The notes under the pieces are model-generated. The model was not told the DNA's origin. It saw only the letters and a list, made by a program, of their open reading frames with translations, and made no database searches. From Rouxiella aceris (GTDB lineage Bacteria; Pseudomonadota; Gammaproteobacteria; Enterobacterales; Enterobacteriaceae), in assembly GCF_012933545.1 (NCBI RefSeq), contig NZ_JAADJU010000001.1, positions 62,001-126,000 on the forward strand: 64,000 nucleotides of DNA, in the 5' to 3' direction. Position numbers and translations under genes: made by a program. Below, piece by piece: positions 56,407 to 64,000 of the stretch; the first letter of the stretch is position 1, and each line of letters opens with the position of its first letter.

Positions 56407-59400
56407 TTATTCATCAGGGTGCGCTCCCGCTGGTGTCGCATGGGGATAAAGACGCTGCCACAGACGTTTGCTGGCACGGCTTGTTCGGTCCATATACAGA
56501 TAGATCACCGGCGTGGTAAACAGTGTCAGGATCTGGCTCATGGCCAATCCACCGGCGATCGCCAGTCCCAATGGACTGCGCAGATCCGCATCCCCCCCGC
56601 TGCCCAATGCCAAAGGCAAGGCACCAAAGAACGCCGCCAGGGTGGTCATCATAATAGGTCGAAAGCGCATCAGACAGGCCTGATAAATCGCCTGCTGTGG
56701 CGTCAGTCCCAGTCTACGCTCAGCGTCGAGGGCAAAGTCGATCATCATTATGGCGTTCTTTTTCACAATGCCGATCAACAGCAAAATACCGATCAGCGCG
56801 ATCACCGTCAGTTGGGTGTGGGTCAGCAGCATCAGCAACAACGCCCCCAACCCCGCCGAAGGCAGCGTGGAGAGAATGGTCAGCGGATGAATATAGCTTT
56901 CATACAGCATCCCCAACACAATATATACCGCCGCCAGCGCCGCCAGGATCAGCCAGGGCATCTGCTGCGCCAGCGCCTGGAAAGCCTGGGCGGTACCGGC
57001 ATAGCCGGTCTGGATGGTGTCCGGCAGAGCAATTTTTGCCATGGCGGTTTTCACCGCCGCTTGTCCTTCTTCCAGCGAGACGCCGTCGGAGAGGTTAAAA
57101 GCAATGGTGGTGGTCGCCGACTGCCCCTGATGCGCCACCGAGAGCGGTGCATTGGCGCTGCTAAATGAAGCGAAAGTCGACAGCGGGATCTGTTTGCCAG
57201 CCGCAGTGATCACATACAGCTGATTAAGCACCTCGGGGTTACTGGTGTAGTCAGCCGTCAGATTCATCACCACATGGTATTGATTCAGCGTCTTGTAGAT
57301 GGTCGCCACCTGGCGCTGACTAAAGGAGTTATTAAGCAGGGTATCAATGGTTTTGACACTGACGCCCAGCTGGCTGGCGCGATTGCGGTCAATATTCAAC
57401 ATCACTTCCTGTCCGCCGGTCTGCGAGTCAGAATCGACGCCGGTCAACTGAGGTAACTGGCTCAATGCCTGCTTCACTTTTGGTCCCCAGTCGCGCAACA
57501 GTGTCAGGTCATCCGCCTGCAAGGTCATCTGATACTGCGAGTTGGCGCTGCGTCCGCCAATACGCAAATCCTGTGCCGCCATCAGAAATAGCTGCGATCC
57601 TGGCAGTTTGGCGGTCTCCATCATCAGTCGATTGGCAATCTGATTAGCCGTGGCTTTACGTTGGTCATAATCTTTCAGACGTACAAAGAACATCGCGGTA
57701 TTACGCGAGCCAAAACCACCGCTGCCCGCTGAGCTCATTACCGCCGCTACATCGGGATCGCGTTGAATAATCTTGGCGTAATCGATCATTTGCGGCTGAA
57801 TCGACTGGAAGGAGGTGGTCTGGTCAGCACGCAGCATTCCCATCAGCATGCCGGTATCCTGATCGGGGAAAAAGCCCTTCTCCACCACGGTATACAAATA
57901 GCAGTTCAACACTACGGTCAGCAATAAGCCGAACAGGGTGATTAACTGATGGCGCATCACCCAGGTCAGGCCATTGGCATAGGCCTGCAACAGACGATTT
58001 AACCCGCGTTCGATCCATTGATAAATCCGCGGCTGGCGCTGTTCTTTCGGCGGCTTGCGACGCAGAAACCGCGCACAGAGCATCGGTGTCAGCGTCAGCG
58101 ACACCAGCATGGAAATGATCAGCGAGATGGTCAAGGTGACGGCAAATTCGCGGAATAAGCGGCCGACAATACTGCCCATTAGCAGGATCGGGATAAATAC
58201 CGCAATCAGCGACAGGGTCATGGAAAGCACGGTAAAACTGACTTCGCGCGCGCCGCGGATCGCCGCCCGCAATGGACTCAATCCTTCCTCGATATGACGG
58301 GTAATATTTTCCAGCACCACGATGGCATCATCGACCACAAAGCCGGTGGCAATAATCAGTGCCATCAGCGACAGATTGTCGAGACTGTAGCCCAGCAGAT
58401 ACATGATTGAACAGGTACCAATCAGCGACACCGGCAGCGCCAGCGCCGGGATCACCACCGCCCGCAGATTACGCAGAAAGACAAAGACTACCGCAATCAC
58501 CAGCAGGGTGGCTTCCAGCAGGGTGGTTTCCGTATCACGCAGCGAAGCGGAAACGGTGGGTGAACGGTCCAGTGCCAGGTTGAGTTTGACATCCCCCGGC
58601 AGTTCCTTTTCCATTTCCGGCAGGGCCGCCTTAATATCGCGGATGGTGTCGAGCATATTGGCACCGGCCTGACGGGTGACGGCAATCATCACTGACGGGG
58701 TACCATTGAAATAACCGACGTTGTATTTATCTTCCACCGAGTCATAGACATTGGCGATATCGCTCAGGCGGATCGCCATGCCGTTTTTGTAACTGACAAT
58801 CAGCTTGCGGTACTGGGCGGCGGTGCTTTGCTGACCGTTGCCTTCAATCATCCACGACTGGCTGGCACCTTGCAGTATGCCTTTAGGCAGATTGGTGGTG
58901 CTGGCGGCAATCGCCGTGCGCACCGTATCAAGGGAAATGCCGTACGAGCTGATGGCCTGCGGACGCAAATCGATGCGCACCCCCGGCAAGGCACTCCCGG
59001 TCAGGGCTACCTGGCCGACCCCGTTAATCTGCGCAATACGCTGCTGCAACTGACTGGAGGCAATATCGTACAACTCACCGTTACTGCGCGTTGACGAGGT
59101 CAGCGCCAGCATAACGATGGGTGCATCCGCCGGGTTGGCTTTGCGATAGGTCGGCAGCGACGGCATGCTGCTGGGTAACAGCGAGCGCGAGGCGTTGATC
59201 GCCGCCTGCACATCGCGCGCCGCGCCGTTAATATCGCGGTTTAAATCAAACTGCAACACGATGCGCGTCGAGCCTTGTGAGCTTGACGAGGTCATTTCGT
59301 TAACCCCGGCAATCTGCCCCATCGCCCGTTCCAGCGGGGTAGCGACGGTGGCAGCCATGGTTTCCGGGCTGGCCCCCGGCAGGCTGGCAGACACCATCAC

Positions 59401-59532
59401 CACCGGGTAATCCACCTGCGGCAACGGTGCCACTGGCAACAGGCTATAGCCGAGTAACCCCAGCAGAACAATCGCCGAGGTTAATAACAGCGTGGCCACC
59501 GGCCTGAAAATAAAGAAACGGGAAATATTCAT
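56407..59532 (-). CDS. mdtC: RND efflux pump subunit MdtC
   Basis: 1041 residues (E. coli 1025). Works as a heteromultimer with MdtB; the subunit carries the N-terminal MdtC pattern [69 protein letters not shown]. Proton-relay aspartates in [15 protein letters not shown] and lysine in [33 protein letters not shown] also family-specific. Start overlaps the mdtB stop as ATGA. Confidence 0.95.
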   Translation of the reverse strand: MNISRFFIFRPVATLLLTSAIVLLGLLGYSLLPVAPLPQVDYPVVMVSASLPGASPETMAATVATPLERAMGQIAGVNEMTSSSSQGSTRIVLQFDLNRDINGAARDVQAAINASRSLLPSSMPSLPTYRKANPADAPIVMLALTSSTRSNGELYDIASSQLQQRIAQINGVGQVALTGSALPGVRIDLRPQAISSYGISLDTVRTAIAASTTNLPKGILQGASQSWMIEGNGQQSTAAQYRKLIVSYKNGMAIRLSDIANVYDSVEDKYNVGYFNGTPSVMIAVTRQAGANMLDTIRDIKAALPEMEKELPGDVKLNLALDRSPTVSASLRDTETTLLEATLLVIAVVFVFLRNLRAVVIPALALPVSLIGTCSIMYLLGYSLDNLSLMALIIATGFVVDDAIVVLENITRHIEEGLSPLRAAIRGAREVSFTVLSMTLSLIAVFIPILLMGSIVGRLFREFAVTLTISLIISMLVSLTLTPMLCARFLRRKPPKEQRQPRIYQWIERGLNRLLQAYANGLTWVMRHQLITLFGLLLTVVLNCYLYTVVEKGFFPDQDTGMLMGMLRADQTTSFQSIQPQMIDYAKIIQRDPDVAAVMSSAGSGGFGSRNTAMFFVRLKDYDQRKATANQIANRLMMETAKLPGSQLFLMAAQDLRIGGRSANSQYQMTLQADDLTLLRDWGPKVKQALSQLPQLTGVDSDSQTGGQEVMLNIDRNRASQLGVSVKTIDTLLNNSFSQRQVATIYKTLNQYHVVMNLTADYTSNPEVLNQLYVITAAGKQIPLSTFASFSSANAPLSVAHQGQSATTTIAFNLSDGVSLEEGQAAVKTAMAKIALPDTIQTGYAGTAQAFQALAQQMPWLILAALAAVYIVLGMLYESYIHPLTILSTLPSAGLGALLLMLLTHTQLTVIALIGILLLIGIVKKNAIMMIDFALDAERRLGLTPQQAIYQACLMRFRPIMMTTLAAFFGALPLALGSGGDADLRSPLGLAIAGGLAMSQILTLFTTPVIYLYMDRTSRASKRLWQRLYPHATPAGAHPDE

Positions 59533-62500
59533 TCTGCTTCCCGCACTTTACGGCGAGCAGGACGCCAGCGCGTCGCCAGTCGATCAAACATCAGATAAAT
59601 CACCGGCGTTGAGAACAGGGTCAATACCTGACTAAAGATCAGCCCACCGACGATCACCAGTCCCAGCGGCTGACGCAACTCCGCGCCGCTGCCGCTGGCC
59701 AGCATCAAAGGCAACGCCCCCAGCAGTGCCGCCATCGTGGTCATCAGGATCGGTCGGAAACGCAGCAGGCAGGCCTGATGGATAGCATCCCGTGGCGACA
59801 TATGATGCTTCTGCTCCGCTTCAAGGGCAAAGTCGATCATCATAATGGCGTTCTTTTTAACGATGCCGATCAGCAAGATCACCCCGATCAGTGCGATCAG
59901 GCTGAACTCGGTGCCGCTGAACAACAGCGACAACAGCGCCCCCACCGCCGCTGACGGCAGAGTAGAAAGGATGGTCACCGGGTGAATAAAGCTTTCATAA
60001 AGGATCCCCAACACCACATACATGGTTAGCAGCGCGGCAAGGATCAGCCACAGCGTATTGCCGGTGGCGCTTTCAAAAGAGGCTGCCGCCCCTTGATAAC
60101 GCAGCTCAACGCTGTCCGGCAAGCCAATGTCCTGACTGGTTTTGGTGATTGCCGCCTGCGCCTGTTCGATGGAATAACCCTTGTTGAGGTTAAAGGAGAC
60201 GGTCACCGCTGCCAGTTGATTCAGTCGCGCCTGTAACAACGCACCGGTGCGCATATGAATTTTGGCAATCGAGGTCAGCTTAATCATCCCACTGGTCGAA
60301 CTGGTGGTTGCACTGCTGCTTGACGTCGAGGTAGTCGAGGCACTGTTACTGTCCGTAGTGGTGGTGGTAGTAGAACTCGAACTGCTACTGCCGGACGTTG
60401 TACTGCTGCTCGAACTTGAACTGCTGCTGGCTGCCAGATAAATATCATCAAAGGATGCCGGCGATTGCTGATACTGCGGTGCCACTTCCAGTACTACGCG
60501 ATACTGGTTGGACTGAGTAAAGATGGTCGACACCAGACGCTGACCGAAAGCGTTATACAGCGCGGTATCAACATCCGAGGCGGTAATGCCATAGCGCGCC
60601 GCAGCATCACGGTTTAGCTCAACGTATGCCACCTGCCCCTGCTGCTGCAAATTGCTGACAACATCGCTAAATTCCGGCTGCTGTCTGAGTTTATCCAGCA
60701 ATTTTGGCGTCCAACTGACCAGACTTTCGCTGTCGGTATCGTCGAGCGTAAACTGGTACTGGCTTGGCGTAACCTGATCGTCGACGGTGAGATCCTGTGA
60801 AGCCTGCAGATAGAGTTCGATACCAGGTATCGATGCGGTTTCCTGCTTCAGTCGGGCAATCACCGCGGGCGCGCGATCGTCACGCTCGCCAATAGGTTTC
60901 AGGCTAATTTGCAGACGACCGCTGTTAAGACTGGTGTTATTGCCATCCACGCCAATGGTCGACGCCACGCTGAGCACGTCTTTATCCTGCATAATCACTG
61001 CCGCCAGCGCCTGCTGTCGACGCCCCATCTCACCAAAGGAGACATCCTGCGAGGCCAGGGTGATCCCCTGGATCATGCCGGTATCCTGCGACGGGAAAAA
61101 ACCTTTCGGTACAATCAGATAAAGCAAAGCGGTAAAGACCAGCGTCGCAGCAGCCACCAGCAGCGTTAAGCGCTGATGATCGAGCACTACGTTGAGCATG
61201 CGTTCGTAACCAGCGATCAGCTTGTCGAACACCTGGCCACCCTTGCGGTAAAAACGGCTCTGCTTCTCTTCGGGAATATGACGCAGCAGATAGGCGCAAA
61301 GCATCGGTGTCAGAGTCAGCGAGACCACCATCGAGACAATAATCGACACCGCCAGCGTAATCGCAAATTCGCGGAACAGACGGCCGACCACATCGCCCAT
61401 AAACAGCAGCGGGATCAATACCGCAATCAGCGAGAAGGTCAGCGAGATAATGGTAAAACCAATCTGCTGCGATCCTTTCAGCGCTGCCTGCATTGGCGTC
61501 TCGCCGTCCTCCAGCCGCCGGGAAATATTTTCCACCACCACAATGGCGTCATCAATAACAAAGCCGGTAGCAATAGTCAGCGCCATCAATGACAGATTAT
61601 TGAGGCTAAAACCGCACAGATACATCACGCCAAAAGTGCCCACCAGCGACAGCGGTACGGCAACGCTGGGGATCAGGGTGGCGGCAACATTGCGCAAAAA
61701 CAGGAAGGTGACCATCACCACCAGGGCGATCGACAGCAACAATTCAAACTGCACATCGCTGATAGAGGCGCGAATGGTTTGCGTACGGTCAGAGAGAATA
61801 CTGACGTTGATCGACTCCGGCAGTGATGCCTGCAATTTGGGCAATTGCGCCTTGATGCCATCCACCACGGCGATAACGTTGGCGCCCGGCTGACGCTGGA
61901 CGTTAATGATAATCGCCGGTTTATTATTCGCCCAGGCGGACAGATATTCGTTCTCCGGCGCTTCGCTCAGGGTGGCGATATCTTTTAAGCGCAGCGCCGC
62001 GCCGTTGCTGTAGGTCACGATCAGATTGCCGTACTCGGCGGCAGTACGTAGCTGATCGTTGGCATCAATGGTGATCGAATGGTGTTTACCATCAAATCCG
62101 CCCTTGGAGCCGTTGACGTTGCTATTGCCGATCAGCGTATTGATACTTTCCAGCGTCAGGTTATACGCCGCCAGCGCCCGGGGATTGACCTGTACACGTA
62201 CCGCAGGCTGATGCCCACCGGCCAGCGATACCAGACCGACGCCGGAAATCTGCGACAGTTTGAGCGCAACGCGGGTATTAACCAGATCCTGTACTTTGGT
62301 CAGCGGCAGCGAATCAGAGGTTACTGCCAGGGTCAGAACCGCGCTGTCGGCCGGATTCACCTTTTTATAGGTCGGGGGATTAGGCAAACCACTGGGTAGC
62401 AGGCTGTTTGCCGCGTTGATCGCCGCCTGCACTTCCTGCTCGGCGACATCCAGCGACAGCTCCAGAGAAAACTTCAGAGTAATGATCGACGAACCGGTTG

Positions 62501-62753
62501 AACTGGTGGAGTACATCTGGCTAAGGCCAGCCATTTGTCCGAGCTGACGCTCCAGCGGCGCAGTCACGCCAGAGGCAATAACATCGGGGCTGGCACCGGG
62601 ATACAGCGTGGTAACCTGAATGGTCGGGTAATCCACCTGCGGCAATGCCGAGGTGGACAGCATATTGTAGGCAAAAATACCCGACAACAGCACCCCGACC
62701 ATCAGCAAGATAGTGGCAACCGGCCGCAGGATAAACAGGCGTGATGGATTCAT
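59529..62753 (-). CDS. mdtB: RND efflux pump subunit MdtB with a Ser/Thr-rich insert
   Basis: 1074 residues against 1040 in E. coli. N terminus [56 protein letters not shown] and [14 protein letters not shown] are MdtB-specific; relay aspartates in [18 protein letters not shown], lysine in [19 protein letters not shown]. Residues 776-822 (nt 60288-60428) are a low-complexity tract with 41 Ser or Thr out of 47, between DDIYLAA and [11 protein letters not shown], where family members have a short turn before the IPLSSIA strand. By comparison with AcrB this is a periplasmic loop near the docking/porter boundary. Codons in the tract are mixed. Coupled to mdtA and mdtC by ATGA overlaps. Confidence 0.95.
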   Translation of the reverse strand: MNPSRLFILRPVATILLMVGVLLSGIFAYNMLSTSALPQVDYPTIQVTTLYPGASPDVIASGVTAPLERQLGQMAGLSQMYSTSSTGSSIITLKFSLELSLDVAEQEVQAAINAANSLLPSGLPNPPTYKKVNPADSAVLTLAVTSDSLPLTKVQDLVNTRVALKLSQISGVGLVSLAGGHQPAVRVQVNPRALAAYNLTLESINTLIGNSNVNGSKGGFDGKHHSITIDANDQLRTAAEYGNLIVTYSNGAALRLKDIATLSEAPENEYLSAWANNKPAIIINVQRQPGANVIAVVDGIKAQLPKLQASLPESINVSILSDRTQTIRASISDVQFELLLSIALVVMVTFLFLRNVAATLIPSVAVPLSLVGTFGVMYLCGFSLNNLSLMALTIATGFVIDDAIVVVENISRRLEDGETPMQAALKGSQQIGFTIISLTFSLIAVLIPLLFMGDVVGRLFREFAITLAVSIIVSMVVSLTLTPMLCAYLLRHIPEEKQSRFYRKGGQVFDKLIAGYERMLNVVLDHQRLTLLVAAATLVFTALLYLIVPKGFFPSQDTGMIQGITLASQDVSFGEMGRRQQALAAVIMQDKDVLSVASTIGVDGNNTSLNSGRLQISLKPIGERDDRAPAVIARLKQETASIPGIELYLQASQDLTVDDQVTPSQYQFTLDDTDSESLVSWTPKLLDKLRQQPEFSDVVSNLQQQGQVAYVELNRDAAARYGITASDVDTALYNAFGQRLVSTIFTQSNQYRVVLEVAPQYQQSPASFDDIYLAASSSSSSSSSTTSGSSSSSSTTTTTTDSNSASTTSTSSSSATTSSTSGMIKLTSIAKIHMRTGALLQARLNQLAAVTVSFNLNKGYSIEQAQAAITKTSQDIGLPDSVELRYQGAAASFESATGNTLWLILAALLTMYVVLGILYESFIHPVTILSTLPSAAVGALLSLLFSGTEFSLIALIGVILLIGIVKKNAIMMIDFALEAEQKHHMSPRDAIHQACLLRFRPILMTTMAALLGALPLMLASGSGAELRQPLGLVIVGGLIFSQVLTLFSTPVIYLMFDRLATRWRPARRKVREAE

Positions 62754-64000
62754 TTTGTCCCGCTGTCTTTGCCGGTGGTGGCGTTATCTACGCTGGTTTT
62801 ATCGGTTTTTTTTCTGCCGGCGTCGCCCTTGCTCCCTGCGGCGGCAGCTTCGGCACTGGCAGCGGTTACCACCTGTACCTTGGCACCATTGGTCAGGCGA
62901 TCGATACCGGTGGTGACCACCTGGTCGCCTGGCGCCAAGCCCGACAGCACGGCAATCTGGTCATCAGCGTAACGGGGACCGGATTTTACCGGTTGGCGCA
63001 TCACGCTGTTATCGGCCTTGACCACATAGACAAAATCACCGTCAGAGCTGAGCTGCAGCGCGGCCTCAGGGATCACCGTCGCCTTCTCCAACAGGCCAAT
63101 CTGCAAACGGGCATTCACAAACTGGTTAGGGTAAAGGGCTTCATCATTATTATCGAAAATAGCCTTCAACTTGACGCTGCCGGTGGTGGTATCAATCTCA
63201 TTGCTGATAAATTGCAATTTGCCCTGCGCCAGGGTCTGGTTACCGTCCTGATCGAAGGCGGTGGTGGGCAATGTCTGGCCGCTGCGTAACGCTTTGAGAA
63301 TAGTTTGCAGATAACTTTGCGGTACGCTAAAGGTGACGGCGATCGGCTGTGTCTGGGTAATGGTAACAATGCCGGTGGTCGAGCTGCTGCTAACCATATT
63401 GCCCGGGTCAACCAGACGCAAGCCGACGTGACCACTCACCGGCGCAGTGATGCGGGCAAATTGCAGATTGAGTTTGGCGGCATCAATTTGTGCCTGATCG
63501 GCCTTCACCGCCCCGCTATACTGCCCGGCGGTGGCGATCTGGCTTTCCAAATCCTGCTGTGACAGCGAGTCCTGCGCATAGAGTTTGCGATAGCGCGCCA
63601 GCGTCAGCTCTGCGCTTTTCTGCAATGCCAGGTTTTGCGCCAATGCGCCCTGATATTGTTCCAGCGTCGCCTGATAGCTGCGCGGATCGATTTGCGCCAG
63701 CAGTTGTCCCGCTTCTACCTTCTGCCCTTCGGTGAAATAGACTTTCATCAATTGACCATCGACACGGCTGGTGACCGTCACCGAGGCATTGGGTATTACC
63801 GTACCCAGCGCTCGTAAATAAACCGGCACATCGGCCTGGGCGGCAACCCCCGCCTGCACCGGCGTTGCGCCACCGGCACCCGGCATACCACGCATGCCGC
63901 GCATACCGCTGCGATGAGGTTGTTTATCAGCGCCAGTAGTGGTGGAACTACCAGAGTGAAAGATAAAAAACCAGGCCAGGAACGCCAAGAGGATAACAGC
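62750..64000 (-). CDS. mdtA: RND efflux adaptor MdtA (5' end outside window)
   Basis: At least 417 codons seen; the apparent TTG start at 63988 lies inside the hydrophobic N-terminal segment ([15 protein letters not shown]), so the true start is beyond 64000. Periplasmic membrane fusion protein linking MdtBC to its outer membrane channel: Gly/Met-rich linker ([14 protein letters not shown]), [83 protein letters not shown] and [18 protein letters not shown] as in MdtA. The C-terminal tail is Ala/Lys/Asp-rich. First gene of mdtABC. Confidence 0.94.
   Translation of the reverse strand, partial: AVILLAFLAWFFIFHSGSSTTTGADKQPHRSGMRGMRGMPGAGGATPVQAGVAAQADVPVYLRALGTVIPNASVTVTSRVDGQLMKVYFTEGQKVEAGQLLAQIDPRSYQATLEQYQGALAQNLALQKSAELTLARYRKLYAQDSLSQQDLESQIATAGQYSGAVKADQAQIDAAKLNLQFARITAPVSGHVGLRLVDPGNMVSSSSTTGIVTITQTQPIAVTFSVPQSYLQTILKALRSGQTLPTTAFDQDGNQTLAQGKLQFISNEIDTTTGSVKLKAIFDNNDEALYPNQFVNARLQIGLLEKATVIPEAALQLSSDGDFVYVVKADNSVMRQPVKSGPRYADDQIAVLSGLAPGDQVVTTGIDRLTNGAKVQVVTAASAEAAAAGSKGDAGRKKTDKTSVDNATTGKDSGTK

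Noticed and set aside
60288-60428. Ser/Thr tract as a slipped-strand microsatellite or sequencing artefact
   Set aside because: The nucleotide sequence is not a simple repeat; synonymous codons are mixed, and the frame is kept on both sides.
63986-63988. TTG start for mdtA inside the window
   Set aside because: It falls in the middle of the hydrophobic N-terminal segment and lacks a ribosome binding site; the gene continues past the window.

Overview
The window is chromosomal DNA from a member of the order Enterobacterales that is neither E. coli nor Salmonella. The backbone follows the E. coli 63-64 min order: recB-ptrA-recC-ppdC-ygdB-ppdB-ppdA-thyA-lgt-ptsP-rppH-[DARS2]-mutH-ygdR-tas-lplT-aas-omrA/omrB-galR-lysA-lysR. 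Protein lengths and catalytic residue numbers often match E. coli exactly (RecB D1080/K1082, MutH D70/E77/K79, ThyA C146, PtsP H356, LysA K54). The genus cannot be fixed from sequence reading alone.

Region 1 (1-18.7 kb) is conserved housekeeping: DNA recombination and repair (recB partial, recC, mutH), the periplasmic protease ptrA, four prepilin-like minor pilins, thymidylate synthase, prolipoprotein diacylglyceryl transferase, the nitrogen PTS enzyme I and the RNA pyrophosphohydrolase. The rppH-mutH gap carries DnaA boxes and is the positional counterpart of DARS2, which reactivates DnaA.

Region 2 (18.7-31.7 kb) is backbone broken by insertions. Between ygdR and tas sits an AT-richer three-gene operon: an unrecognised 234-residue protein, an IscS-like cysteine desulfurase lacking the IscU-binding tail, and an MFS transporter. 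Between aas and galR the paired OmrA/OmrB small RNAs are present, but a BisC-type molybdoenzyme gene has been inserted between them and galR. Behind galR lies a tandem array of 126-bp repeats.

Region 3 (31.7-36.9 kb), between galR and lysA, is a beta-glucoside (cellobiose/chitobiose-type) Lac-family PTS with a GH1 6-phospho-beta-glucosidase, an UxuR/ExuR-like regulator, a GNAT enzyme and a divergent IIA gene. Three UxuR-type operator palindromes and a CRP site lie between the divergent genes. A 126-bp palindromic repeat element supplies the stop codon of IIA; a second copy lies behind tas.

Region 4 (36.9-48.7 kb) holds lysA/lysR, a secreted TPR protein, a YddA/SbmA-type ABC exporter, a 1089-residue secreted protein (beta-propeller-like half plus six ~100-residue Ig-like repeats), a GntR/UTRA regulator with a perfect palindromic operator, a glucose/alpha-glucoside-type PTS IICB, and a candidate CRP-controlled small RNA.

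Region 5 (48.7-64 kb) has two complete tripartite RND efflux systems arranged tail to tail: an AcrAB/Eef-type adaptor-pump-outer membrane factor operon on the + strand and an mdtABC operon ending in its own lipoprotein outer membrane factor (as in muxABC-opmB) on the - strand. They are separated by a decayed gene fragment. The MdtB-like pump carries a 47-residue Ser/Thr tract in a periplasmic loop.
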